From Edolisoma coerulescens (lineage: Eukaryota; Chordata; Aves; Passeriformes; Campephagidae), in contig VWZW01007700.1 of assembly GCA_013397115.1 (NCBI GenBank), forward strand, positions 62,001 to 126,000: a DNA stretch of 64,000 bases, read 5' to 3'. Positions 10,963 through 24,300 of this stretch are shown here, one piece after another (within the stretch, counting starts at the first letter, position 1; each line of letters starts with the position of its first letter). The notes beneath the pieces were generated by a model. The model worked only from the letters and a program-made list of their open reading frames with translations, ran no database searches and was not told the DNA's origin. Made by a program: the position numbers and the translations under genes.

Positions 10963-13410
10963 AGTTAAGACCACAAGTAGAAATAAATCTTTAACCTAAA
11001 ACCCTGACAATTAACTGTGGAAAGAAAAGACATGGCAAATAATGTCATCATAAATTATGGCACAGCATGTGTCATAATGACAGACATTTTAGCTTTCAGA
11101 AATCACGCAGAAGTATGAGACTTGAAGTGCTAAATAAAAGGACATACAAGAATGTGAAAGTGAGAGAAAGCAGCTTGTTTGTTTTTTCACAGGTATTGTT
11201 TTCCTTCCTATTAACTGTGTTGCTACTGCATACAGTGGGGAAAAAAACCCAAACAAAAACTCTTAGAGTTTCTCCCAGGATAAAGACAGTTCATCAGAAA
11301 GCAAACCGATCCATAGATGAAAGTCAACTGACCAGCAAGGAATGCAATAGAGAATCACCAAATTATACAACCAGCATGTGAACTGCCTCCTTGTTTGGGG
11401 TTTGTTTTGTTTTTTTTTTTTTTTTTTAATTTAGATGGTTTAAATGTTTTAAAGAGTTCCTCTGCTGGCATGGTCTTGCTAGCATAAACCAGTTTTTATA
11501 ACAGAAAATTAGGTTTTCTCCCAGGTTTTGACAGCTACCTCCTTCCATTGTATAAGAAAAGATTTACTGAATTCAACAAATGTAACAACTGCCAGCAATA
11601 GGAAGATGACATTCACACCCTCACTCTAACTTACTGCATAATGAACATCTCTGATTTAATTTAGCAGTGAGAAAAACGCGATGAATCATTTCACTGACAG
11701 GATTGCAATAGTGTAGCGCAAACCTACTAACAAAACTTTCTACATGTACAGAAGCTGCAGGATGTTGGTTGGTTGGTTGGTTGGTTGGTTGGTTGGGTTT
11801 TTTTGGAGTGGGAGTGTGGATCTTAGAAGTATTGACATGTTGGCCTAAAGCTGGAGCAGGACACCAGTAGACCATATTTCTTTCCATTTCTACAAGATTT
11901 TCTCTTTGGCATTAAAACAACAATCCTTCTATACCTTCATAATGAAATAAAACTCTTTCCAATATTTTATTAATTTTCTGAAGCCTCTTTACAAAAGTGT
12001 AATCAACATGTGGAACATTCATTTAGTCAAGTATGAGTGATTTGCAGTTAAAAAATGAGGGAAATGTCAAAAGTTATGTTAAATTTCCATGCTGAAGTAT
12101 TTAGGATCTTATTTGCCAAAATATGCAGACTGGCAACAAATTCGTCCTTAACTTGAAGTGTTCCTTAATTCTTATCAAAATCAGTGGACTTCATAAGCAT
12201 ATGTTTTAACTGGGCTAGAAAAGAGAATGTATTAAAGTCCTTTGAAAAACCAACACCCTACACATATATTGTACAGATGTTTTGAGTTTGAGGACATAAA
12301 AAATCTACAGGGAGGGATTACACCTCTCTACTTCAAGCCTACAGTGGTGGTGATCAGATGGAGTATCCTGTCTGCATGTAATGAGATTTCCATTCCACCA
12401 GTGCAATTGAACCAAATAAAAGTTCATTTGTCAACTAGTCTAGTTGTGAGAAAGTGGTTTTGTGTAAAAGAAAAATCCAAGTGAATAGGGTCTCTGCAGT
12501 CTCCTCTCTCCTCTCTGTATATATATTAATGCCTTGCAACTCACAGGCTATTGCAGAATGAAGCAAATAACTTTTTGAGGGCATCTCAAAAATTATTAAC
12601 AACTCTAGCAACATATACCATACTTGAGGGAGTTAATAATTAATTTCCCCTCTAGTGGGCCTGTCTTCTATCTGCCTTCACTATCTTCTGTGCTGCCCAT
12701 CTGATGCAAACTGTAATTTTAATCATGGAAACTTACAGATCTTCACGCATTAAGACTTTAACCTGAAGGACTCAGATGGTGAATTTGCAAATAAGGGGAG
12801 ATGTTCAAAGACTCGTAATGGAAGCTCACTCACAGAAACTGTACTGAAGGCACATGTTATATGATACATATAGAGTAAGTTCAAAACCTCTTGCCTATTT
12901 CCCAGAGACAGAGAGACTATAAGGCAGACAGAAAAGCATCACTGCAAAGACTACTGTTCTCTGAGAAACCCAAAACAATACAAAAATTGCTTTTAACAGC
13001 ATCAGTTGCAGATACAGGAGACTGTTTTCCTATTCTGTGTCTCAAGACCTGATACTATAGCTGCTGCTGTCCCTGCCTGGAGGGCTGGAGGTCAGATGCA
13101 GTACGTGAAGCAGGCCAAGAAGAGAATATTCTGAGAATTATTTCTGGAAAGACTTGGAACCATCATGGCTGACACATCCATGGTGGAGATTTAATGAACC
13201 ACAATGGTCTTCCTTATCTCTACTTCCTTAAACATTTTACCCAAGTATGGTTGAAAAAAAGGTATCTGCAGACTAGAATGAAGCAAAGAATATGCTGCAT
13301 GTGGCTCCAGGTCTCCTACACTACTGAATGCATCCCTCCCGTCCAGACTGCTCTTGAATCTCTAACTCCACAAGTCTGAATGACCTCTGGGGGAGACAAG
13401 CTTTGCAGGG
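10963..13410. other. AT-rich DNA, no gene seen
   Basis: It contains a poly-T run (about 11410-11428) and the (GGTT)n repeat listed separately. Nothing else was recognised. Confidence 0.5.
11764..11796. repeat. (GGTT)n microsatellite
   Basis: About eight tetranucleotide units followed by a poly-T run. Confidence 0.92.
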
Positions 13411-14555
13411 ATCACAGAATCACAGAATCACAGAATGGGTAAGGTTGGAAGAGACCCCAGTGGGACACCTAGCTCAATCTCCCTGCTCACATAGGGTTCC
13501 CTACAGCAGGTTAATCAGGAGTATGTCCAGATGGCTTTGGAGTATCCCCAGGGAAGGAGTCTCCACAACCTCTCTGGACAACCTATTCTAGTGCTCAGTC
13601 ACCTGCACAGTAAAGAAGTTCCTTCCACGTTCAGGTGAAACTTCCTGTGTTTCAATTTCTGCCTATTGCCTCTCATCCTATTGCTCATCACCAAGAAGAG
13701 CCTTGGTCCTACCTCTTGACGTCCTCCCTTCAAATACTTCAGACACTGATAAGATTCCCCTTCAGTCTTCTCTCCTCCAGGCTAAAAAGTCCTGGCTCCC
13801 TCAGGCTCTCCTCATGAATGACGCGCTCCAGTACCCTCATCATTTTCGTTGCCTTCCTCTGGACTTGCTCCAGGAGTTCCATATCTCCCTTGTACTGAGG
13901 AGCCCAGAACTGGTCACAGCACTCCAGATGCGCTGAGTAGAGCAGCAGGATCACCTCTCATGACCTCCTGGCCACACTCCCTAATGCATCCCAAAATACC
14001 AGTGGCTCTCTGCCACAAGGGCACACTGCTGGCTAAGGGACAGCTTGTTGCACACCATGACCCTCTTCTCCAGAACTGCTTCAGAGCAGGTCAGCCCCCA
14101 GCCTGTGCTGGTGCATGCGGTTCTTTCTCCCCAGATGCAGGACCCTGCTCTTGCCTTTGATGAATTTCAGAAGGTTCCTCTCTGACCAAGTCTCCAACCT
14201 GTAGAGATTCTTCTGAATTGCAGCACAGCATTCTGGGGTATCGGCTACTTCTGGATCCAGTACTTACGCCTGGGGGACAGGCCTCCAACTAGACCGTGTG
14301 CCACTGATCACAACCCTCTCAGACCTGCCATACAGCCCATTCTCAATCCACCTCACCATCTGCTCATCCAGCTCACACTTTCTGAGCTTGCCTATCAGGA
14401 TGTCATGGCAGACAATGTCAAAAGCCTGGTTGAAGCCCAGGAAGACCACATTCACTGCTCTCCCTTCATTTATCCAGCCAGTTATCCCATTGTAGAAGGC
14501 AATCATCTCCAGTTTGGCTTCTTCCATAGTTATAATGACATGACAGTAAATCATT
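13411..14555 (-). mobile_element. CR1 LINE with internal deletion
   Basis: Minus-strand CR1. The high-coordinate end (14264-14554) encodes part of the reverse transcriptase palm (QAFDIVCHDILIGKLRKCEL, then VRWIENGLYGR). The usual acidic residue before the AFD box is Gly. The sequence then jumps to the end of ORF2 (HLGRKN-like, about 14140) and the 3' UTR, closing with the CACAGAATCACAGAAT tail at 13411. Domain order implies a deletion of several hundred bases near 14260. Confidence 0.88.
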
Positions 14556-14941
14556 AAAGTTCATAAAGCATTTAGAAAAAACTACTAATTAGCCAACGAC
14601 CTGGTAGAAAAAGTGGGCAAGTCCAACATTCCTTTAGTGAACTGCAATAAATCGTGCTTCAAATTGTCATGTCATCACAGAGTGGAAGATTAATTAATAC
14701 ATAACTAAGAGTTGAACACATGCATCCTACCAATCCAAACAAAGAAGAGCCGAACATTTATGGCACCAGCCCACACACACTAACACAGTTTGTTTCCCTG
14801 ACATAAAGATGTCCCTGCATTAATAAGAAGGCTAGAATTTAAATTTAAGCTTCTATCAGAGAAACCAAGTGCACTGGAAATCCTTCACGCATTTATTCAC
14901 CACATATTGCACCCAGCCATACAGCAAAAAGGTTCTTATTT

Positions 14942-15523
14942 TGAAACAAGGGGTTTTAAGGTTTTAGGGTTTTAAGAGTTAATTGCTGATCGTCAATATT
15001 GCCAAATTTTGCAGCTGCTTATTAGGCAATGCATATGGCCTGCTCGATACTCTTGCATTTGCCAAAGATGTAAGGGAGGATGCAAGACCAGTGAAAAGGG
15101 TTAGAAACCGTGACCGAAGATCCTGGTCTCAAACCCTGAAACCAGCTTGAAACAGCCCTAGAGTTGGGACTTGGGCCAAAGACTCAGAGAGTATGCACAA
15201 AGAAGCAAGGTGAAAAGTTGAACCTGAGGAAGACGTGCTTACTTCATCATGAAGACCCCTGCCCATGACCAAGAAGCACTGCACAGGCGCAAGGCATATG
15301 GAAATGACTTTTGGACTCATTACCATACAAAGCGGGGCTAGGTAATGAAAACTTAATGAGTATGTAACAATTTAGAGAATAAGAAGAGAAACGAGAGCTG
15401 AGGAAGTTGCGCAAGTCTTTGTGGAACTATCCCACTTGCGTATCGCTCGGCCGACCGAATAAATAACATACCTACTTTATCACTTTAATTAGTGATAAAG
15501 TCATTTTCCGTGAATCAGTTTCA
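14942..15523 (+). mobile_element. Probable solo LTR
   Basis: Inverted ends TGAAAC...GTTTCA and an AATAAA at about 15458-15464 near the 3' end. Flanking pentamers tattt and catct match at three of five positions, so the target duplication is weak. A hairpin lies in U5 (15474-15501). Confidence 0.55.
15474..15501. repeat. Perfect 11-bp hairpin
   Basis: ACTTTATCACT and its exact reverse complement AGTGATAAAGT are separated by a 6-nt loop, just downstream of the LTR polyadenylation signal. Confidence 0.9.
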
Positions 15524-16317
15524 CATCTAAAGAACTGACGCATAGAGATATTTAAGTCCAGATCACATAAGCTATTCAGCCACCTAATCTGAGTGCAACA
15601 TACCTCAGCCTATGCCTAAATGATTGGAACTGTGTCATTGATGATGCTTGCTCGAGAAACAATATTTTTTCCACAGCATAGTGTTGAAATAATTTGTCTT
15701 ACATTTAGTCACTGCCAACCTGCCTATTTGATAATTGTCATTTATAAAAAACAATAAAATAATCACACCCTCTCACAAGGGTTAACTACGGTCCATTGTT
15801 TGTTCCCAGCTTTTTCTTAGGAATGCAGAGTAATACATTTTTCTACAGCTCTTTAGCACCCTCTATTGTTTTATTTTTCTAATCAAAATGTCATTCTTTT
15901 TTCATTACTGTGACATTAAGAAAATCAGACTATATGCAAAGGCTTTTTCAAATACAGCATAAAAATAAGGATCAGTAATGTAGGGTGTAACCAAAGAGCA
16001 AGAAAAACAAGAGAAGGTTATAGGTTAAGTTTCCATACCATGCCAAAACAGGGTAAGAGGAGGAAACCAAAAACATCAAGGGACACCAAGGGTGTGGGAG
16101 TATTTTATGAGGCATCTGTGTGAGAGTGTTAGAATATTTATTCCATGGTTATCTGATTGATCACATCCTATACTGGATGATAAAAAGAAAATGAAGGCGG
16201 CAAACACACAGATACAAACCCCGACTGATTAGCATCAACAAAAGAGAGTAACCAGAAAAAAAAGAACCGAAAATATCTGGTCATTCACACTAATTGTTGG
16301 GCTATCAAGGAACAGCA

Positions 16318-16840
16318 GGCTACATTGGTTTTGGCTGTGATAGAATTAGTTTTCTTCATAGTAGCTCATATGGTGCTATGTTCTGGATTTGTGACCAGAA
16401 CAGCGCTGGTAACACAGCAATGTTTTTGTTATTGCTGAGTGGCATTTACATAGCATCAAGGCATTACGCTCACACTGCCCCACGAGCAACTATGCTGGGG
16501 GTGCACAAGAAATTGGTAGGGACACAGTTGGGACAGCTGATCCCAAATGACCAGAGGGATATCCGTATCATACAGCATTGGGTTCATCTCAGGGAAAAGA
16601 AGGAAGGGCATTTGGAGTTATGCAGCCTGTGTTCCCAAATAAGCGTTATGCATGATGGAGCCCTCCTTTCCTGGGAATGGTTAAACACGTATGCTCATGG
16701 GAAGTAGTAAATGAATTCTGTATTTCGCTTTGCCTATTAAGCTGTCTTTATCTCAGCCCATGAATTTTTTCACTTTTACCCTTCCACTTCTCTCCCTCAT
16801 CCCACCAGGTGTGAGTGAGTGAGTGGCTGCTTACCAAGGT
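16318..16840 (+). mobile_element. LTR related to the copy at 56.4 kb
   Basis: It shares order and wording with 56377-56932: an AGTTTTCTTCATAGTAGCT block, a TATTGCTGAGTGG block, GACACAGTTGGGA, a TTATGCATGATGGAG block and CCTATTAAGCTGTCTTTATC. The 5' and 3' ends are eroded. Coding similarity is absent. Confidence 0.75.
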
Positions 16841-18221
16841 CAACTCACAACATAGGCAAAATGGGACTTTGCAAACGATAAAGATGCAAACCTCAGCATG
16901 TTGGAGGCAGTGGGTGGAAATATGACAACTGATAAGGCAATGTGCAGGGCAAGGGAGAGCAGAGAGGAACAAAGAGGAGTAGGCAGAAAGCCTATAACCA
17001 CGGTCAGTCAACACACTCATCACTGCAAGTCTATTCTATCTTCTCACTGCCACTGCTTCTCCTTCAGCCTTCTTGACCATTTGCATGAACAAAAGATTCA
17101 CTGCTCCCTTAATGTCAATGCCCCTTGGGAAAAAAAAAAAAAAACCTAACCAAAAACCCAGCACTTCTGACCATGATAAGTTACTTTCTAGAAAAAACTC
17201 CCAGTGTCATTTGGCAGCATGGACTCAATCACCATTTCTAAAACAATCAAAGGCTATAGGGAACATGCCAGGATAACAAATAAATCACACATGGAATAAG
17301 GAAGCAAAGACCTCAGAAAATAACCAGGAGGTAGAAGCAGCAGCAGTACTCCCATGAGTGAAATTTAGTCATGCTCTTGGCTGCTTGGCATGACAGCCTA
17401 GATGCAATCTCACCATGTCGGACACCATGATGACAGATGTTGTACAATGTTTTCTAATTGGGAAGGGGGAAAAAAATGTGTTCCACAGATAACCTGTTCT
17501 TTATTTCACACCAATTGCTGTGCTCACGCATGTCCTCATATGATATTTATTCTGTACATAGGGATTTTTACTGCCCACATTAACAAAGTAATCCGGACTG
17601 TTTTGCTCATCCTCTCAGGCCAGGAGTTAAACAAAGAGTAAGCCCAAACAGAGCTGCTGATATATGTTGGGAGCAAGTCTAGTCAAAAGATTTCTACTGA
17701 AACAGAATTCAATTCTGTACCACTTCAGGAGGGCTGTGCATACTTATCCAGGCAAATACCAGTCTGGCAACCCTCCTGAAGGCTCTCTTGCTCCATGGAG
17801 GTATGATAGCTTGCTCAGAGATCCTTTAACTTGGATTGCATTGCTCAATACTAATACACACAGCAGCAGCTCCAAAGGTGAATTCTAACTTTAGTTTTTT
17901 TGAGGAGACTAAAGTATTTAATTGAGTGTGCTTTTGGAATGCTTTGAGCTGTGGGTAGGGCAAATATCAGTTTTGCTCCTCCTAGGAGTAAGATATGCCA
18001 ATGCTCCCCAGTGTTGTGTCTTTAACAGCATACGACTCTGCACATAAATGGCTGTCTGGATGAGCAGGTATTTTGAATACTTTCATAAATATTGAAATAA
18101 TGTCCATCTGATGGCTGCATCTAACAGTGTCTCACATCAAAATACTCCAGCAACTCAGGGAAGATTTCAGACTTTATGAAAAGAGGCCTCAGGCTGGAAA
18201 ATGACCAAGATTCCAAAACCC
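16841..18221. other. Region downstream of HUS1, no other gene seen
   Basis: Contains an A-run (17130-17144), the candidate HUS1 polyadenylation signals and presumably the HUS1 3' UTR. No further coding similarity was seen. Confidence 0.5.
17500..17551 (-). terminator. HUS1: Candidate HUS1 polyadenylation signals
   Basis: Two AATAAA hexamers on the minus strand (17505-17500 and 17551-17546) lie about 0.7 kb past the HUS1 stop. They are the nearest canonical signals I saw, implying a 3' UTR of roughly 700 nt. Transcript ends are not visible, so this is a candidate only. Confidence 0.4.
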
Positions 18222-18304
18222 TCAGGCAATTGCTGGAATAAAATACTGAAGTGAAACCTCCTCATGGAGCAAGATGAAGTGGACAACTCTTTTACGTACA
18301 ATAT
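18222..18304 (-). CDS. HUS1: HUS1 coding exon 8 (terminal)
   Basis: 83 nt including the TGA stop at 18224-18222, acceptor ctctttacag. It encodes NIVRKRVVHFILLHEE through SLQYFIPAIA. The IVHF-like strand and YFIPA terminus are hallmarks of HUS1. Confidence 0.94.
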
Positions 18305-21300
18305 CTGTAAAGAGAAAAAAAATTAAAATACAAATCCAGCTTAAAGCAGGAAAAATACTTAAAAATTACATCTTTTAAAGATGCCACCATAAGAACAATG
18401 CTTCTACCACTTCTGACAGAAGGATAAATAGATCATTTAAATCCTTGAGGGTCTGTGAAGCATTAATAGTTTATGAAAGATGATACCAAAAAGTAAATAT
18501 ATAGTGTATAGGTTTATAATGCTATGCCCACTATTTAAATCTTCCTTGGGAAATTCTTAGCATCTGCACTAAACCATAACAAACAGATGTTCTCAGGAAA
18601 AGCACACAGAGTTATAAAAATAGAATATAAACCCCCGCATAGGCTTCTGCTAGAAAGGAAGTATCATTTCTATGGCTAGAAACACTAGCTGTATAAAAAA
18701 CATTTTAGTATTAGAATCAGTGTAAGAAACCATCCAAAGGAAAAAAAACCCAACCAAACAAAAGCCAGTAAATTCCAATTTCTCTGCTAGAAGCTAGAGG
18801 CTTTTAGACTTTCAAAAAACAGTATCTCAAAATAATAATAAAAATTAACAACAACTTCAAAACAGAAACAAGACAACACGCATGATTAGTGAGTCTGAGT
18901 ATTCAGCTTGATACTTTTAAAAGGGCATGACTTATTTTATTTTTTCTTCCCCAAATACCTAGGACCTGAATCTTACTGCCTAAAAGTGTACATATTAGAA
19001 GTCCTCGGGTACAGTAAAAATATTTGAGTTTCAAACAGACAAAACAGAAGATATGGTACTCTGCTGAGACTAAGTATGGTAAGCATCCCTACTTAACTGG
19101 AGTTCGCAAGCAGAGCTGTTGAACTTACTGCACAATGCTTTTGTAGGATTGACCTGCTGTCCAGCAAGCAGCTGCTGCAGCTTCTTGATGTCTATGCATG
19201 CTTCAGCCATACTTTCCAGATCTCTGCCTTGAGCAGAACTTTGACATCCATCCTCTGATGCTAAAAGTGTAAGGACACAACACTTAGTCCAAACATAAGC
19301 AGTAGTTTCAACACCCATAAGGACACACCTGAAAACTGCTCAAGTGCTGGAACTCAAATGGCTTGTTTTTCAGAAACAGCAGTGCAAGGAAAAGAAATCC
19401 CAGTTTTCTTACCAAACTGTCAAGAATAATGGAAGAGATTCCCCACCACCACCCCCAAATATGAAACAGACATGCCATTGGCCACTTTTTCTTTTAAGAT
19501 TTCATTTGAAGACTTCAAAGTACTTGATGCTATTTTCTAAAGAATAAAATATAAGTATTGTTATAAGCAACACACCTAAGTAATGAGATCAGAAAGACAC
19601 AAGAGGTAACAAACAGGGAAACTCACCCCAGGGAGGATTTCCCAGGTCTTTAAAATGTGTTGTTACAGATACTAAGTCAGTTTCTATTTTCAAGTTCATT
19701 TCACCACTCAAGTTTGCTTCAATCACCTGCAACCAATCTCAATTTTAGGCAACCCATTTTCACACTGCAGAATTACAGAAGAATACAGTTTGATTTTGTT
19801 CAAATACAAGCTTCCAGGAGTACTTCACTGCAGGTCAACCATACTTTCCAAATATGGTTTGAACATTTGAATGTTCAGCTACAAAATGCATTTCCCATCA
19901 TTCCCACGTGAATTACCCTAGACCAAACTTTCAGAAATTATGAAAAGAAAGAAATGCAATTGCTCTCCAGTACTTTTAGAACAAGTATTAGCTTTGGGAA
20001 GTTCATGGGCTCAGGAAAAGGCTTCAGAAATAAGCGACTGAAGCTGAAGAAATGCAAAGATTCCTGAATTTCCATTCAGTTATTTAACAAATAAAAAGGC
20101 ACCTACACAGTCTATATGACACACACAGAAAATGGGATGCACCAAGAGCTGACAGAGCTGCTTTCAAGACTTTAAAATAGACAACAGCTGCATCAGATCA
20201 GTAACTCCAAGAAGAACTTTGAACTGATAGAAATCCTGGAAGAGTGCTAAAAACTTTCAAATTCCATCCTGAAAGCTGGAAGGAGGAATTTGAAGGAGAC
20301 TATATATGGTCTTACACAAATCCCAAGCAGATCAGAGGATTCCTAAAGCACAACTAAGCACTTCATTTCTGTGATTAGATGAACTCTCAGTAATTAAAAA
20401 AAAAAAAAAAGACTTGTATTGCAACCAGAGTCTTGTATAGAATGGAGATGCCAAGCTCCCAAACAATGGACAAGTACTATCAGGAATTGCTTCTAAGCCC
20501 ATTTTGCAGCATTGATCTTGACCAGTTTTATTACCAGGATGCATCTAACAAAGATAATTAATTGTGACATTTGATGGTTTTGTTCTCTAACAGCACGAAA
20601 GCAAGACACTTAGTAAAGTTCAATCCCATCATAGAGCTATCCTGTGTGAGAAAAGATCCCCAGTTCTAGAAACAAAAGCACTGTCCTCAATTTTGCATAA
20701 GCATATCAACCAAGGACATGGGGGACGGAAAGGAAAGAAAGTAAAAATAAAGCCCCCAAAAAGTCTCAAAAAGGAAGAGTTTGAGGCGTATTTGCAGGAT
20801 GACTGCCATTTGCAAAACTGCCAGTAACTCAGAGTAATCTCTCAACTCTTCGAAGTCTCGAAAAACCAAGACTGTTCCAATTTCAGGATTCTCAGTTAAC
20901 AGAAAATTTCCTATTTATCAAAACGGGTAGGAACAGCATCAAACCCAAACTATTTCAAAGCTCTACAGTTACTTACTAACTTTCCTGTCAGTGAATTCTG
21001 GTGGCTGTGAGCAAAAACAACTAAATAAAAAACCAAAGCCCTTTTCTGTCCAACTTAAAAGGCCCACCAGAGCTCCAGAAATCCAGGGTAGACTGCAAAC
21101 CCAACATGTCAGAGTCTAAAGCACAGTCTGACATCCCAGGGCTAGTAGTAGAATTTCCTTTAAATCCCACATCAAGTTTACCTAAAGTTCATTCACAGAC
21201 ACCTAACACAACGCTCACTTAATAGGCATTTCCTTTATGAAATCACCTGGAAAGTCTCCAGCTAGCTTCCTGAAGGACTGTAATTTTTTACCAGCTTTAA

Positions 21301-24300
21301 AGAGTGGCTTGTAGCAACACAATGCCATGTTCTTTCACGGATTTAATACAAAGAGCATCATTTTCTGAGAAGCAGAGGAAAAGCTCTTCAGCGTAAATCC
21401 TAAAATAAATCCCATCTTTCTCTTCAATCTTTACATAGGCTTCAGGTGCCTTGATTTCAATGTCTAACTCATCTCAAAATAAGATATTGTGGCAGCACCA
21501 GTTTAGGCAACAGGGAAACATGTTATGTCCCTGATGAAATAACATCTGTAGCATACATGCTTGAAGTGCCTTAACTTACAATGAAATTGCTGAGATTCTT
21601 CATTCTTTCCACAACACTCTTCATTGTTTTCAGCACTGGTAGGTAAATACTGACCTAGAAAGACATAAGAACTGCATTTGCACAAGTATTTCAGATGTGA
21701 TTGGGACACATTTATTTCTACTTTCAATTCTATCTTAGTTTGGACTGAGTTATCTATGGCTTGCAGGGTGCACAATATCTATCTGAAATCAGCAAATGTC
21801 TCAGGAACAGAGGAACTCCTTCCCATTATACCATTGTTATAGCAATTATTCCAGACACAATATTCCAAATCTGTGTTCAAAATAAAGTAGAGGCATGTTT
21901 TTGCAGATCAGACTCTCACATGAACATCTGTGTTACTAAATAGTCAATTACTATAGCCAAAAAGGAAAGAACAAGATTCCCATGATACTGCAGTAATTTC
22001 TGGAACTGCAGCAGTGTAAATCTGAAATAAAAGAACAAAATACTTCACGTTTCTTCTTGTAAGTCTTCAGAATCTAAATACTCTTAGCTATAGAGGTAAG
22101 AGACATCCACAACCTCAAATAGGAGCACATTTGCACAAGGACCCTTCCTTGCAACTCTGCTAAAAGTCAAAAAGGATATTGAGAGGATATATAAAAATCA
22201 GAAGGAAACACATGTATCTTTAACTCTGCCAGATAGGCCATGAATTTCAGAAAGAACAGATTATTTGGGCCATCTGGCACCTAAACAGCCGAAACAGTCT
22301 AAACCTCTGTGGTTTAGAGGTGCTCCAGACTAAAGCCACTCAAGTCCTTTACTCCTCCCTTCCTTTGCCATGAACATCACAGAAGCAATTGGCAATCACC
22401 TGCTCTGTTTTCATAGGTTCTGGACTCTCTTGTCAAGATAGAAGCCATGTTCCCTACTCCTCCAAAACTGTCACCTCCAGTCTTCCTTTGCTTTCAACTC
22501 CTTTCCACACCCCATCAGTAGTATACTCTGTAGCAATACCATTCCACTTGCAAACTCCCCTTTCAGTATAGAACATAAAAACAGAGGCTTACATCAAAGT
22601 CTGGCACACTGGGCTCTCTGAAGTCATCCCACATTCTTCTAGGAATAACTCCCACAGGAATGTCATGTGTCACAATCCTACTGTTGCTTGATAAGGATGG
22701 CTTGAGGGAAAAAGAGGATGATCTTGCAGTTAAACACAAGACTGGAATTCTAAATTTAAATTTTTCAGACCCACTCTGGGAAATGCTGTAACTACATGCC
22801 CCAGACACTCAGTTCCAGTTTTCCCTAGGTTCCTATCAATATGCTTTTAAGTGGGCTTCCCTTCCGAATGAGAAAGAGTTTGTGCGGTATCAGTCATTAG
22901 TTTATCTATAAGCTATTCTTAGAGCTGAAGAGGTGAATCAGTGGAGTTAACAACAACAACAAAAAAATCAGAAGTCAGCATACAATATCAGGAAAACCAA
23001 AGGCAAAACACAGAGCCAAACAGTACACTGAAACCTCCTTCACGTAATGGCTTCAGTGAAAAGACAATAATCCACAGAAGATATAGATGATGAAGGAATG
23101 GAGAAAAGTAGACATTAGAAAAAGTTGTTTCAATAGCATAGCTTTCTTTCTTCCTCCACGTCCTCCTTGCCTTTTGGAAAATACGAAGCTGGTTCTGTGT
23201 GCTACCAACCATGACGGCAAGAAAGGCTAGTGAAATGGAAAATGGCACAATGTTTCCTTAGTTTTCTAGATTTACACTGAATATTACCCTTTGATCTTTG
23301 GAAAAGTACTAAATTTTAAGAATTTTTTCTTAATAATGAACATGAAAGCACGGTTGCACTTACTAGCTCCACAGCAACTCTGAGGCAGGGGCAGTGTTTA
23401 TTAGTCAACTTGATCTTCACTGCCTTAGCACTCTGGGCAGTTTTTAATGCTCTCGACAGGTTCTCAGGCACCAACTCTAAATAGATTTCATTGTGCTCTG
23501 CAGCTACGCCTTCCATCTGAAATTCATCGAAGAAATTCCCCTACAGTTTTTGAAAGTTGGGAAATAAAGCAAAAAGAGGGGCAAGTTTTATTTCTCAGAC
23601 CTTAAGCTTCGAACTGCATGTGTACAGTAGAAACTTTCCTCTGCCTAGCATCACCTGAGGAATCATAACAGGCTGCCCAACTATGAAGGTTCATTGCTTC
23701 AGGCTAAACCAATTAATGTCCTCCCCTAACACCTAATCAGTCCATTAGACAGTGAGTTATGCTTTCCTGTTTCCAGTTTTGGGCAGGCCCATGTGGGCCA
23801 GCACACACTGAAACTTTACACTGAGGTGACCATCAAGGTAAAGGGAATATCCCACCTGAAACACCTGTGCAACCAGACAGACCTTGAGAGACTTGGCACA
23901 TCGCAGGTGAGGGCTACAAGAAACGCCTCGTACATCAAACCCAATTGCATGCTCTGGTTTTCAACATGTGATTACTGAACTTCCCTGGGCTTACCTGGCT
24001 CAGCTCACACCACATACTGGCTCCTCCATTTGCTACTTTATCGGAGAGGATGAAATACAGCTTGCAGACAGTAAGGCGCAGGATGCAGGTCTTGGCTAAC
24101 TTGGCGATTGTGTTAATTATACCTGCCGGAGGGAGGAAGGGGGACGTTACAGCGATGATCGCTCCACACATCCCGGTCTCTCCGGGACAGGGAAAAAACC
24201 TTCAGCCTCTCCAAAAGCAGCTCGTGCTGCTGCGTAAACTCCTAAACACCTCGGGGCGAAGGAAAGCGCCTCATGCCACCTCCTCCCAGGAAAGGCCTGC

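Noticed and set aside
14264..14554. Possible host reverse-transcriptase gene
   Set aside because: It is the CR1 palm fragment; it continues into CR1 3' sequence and has lost key residues.
16294..16707. 137-codon plus-strand open frame
   Set aside because: Lies in an LTR that is alignable to the copy at 56.4 kb, where the frame is not kept.
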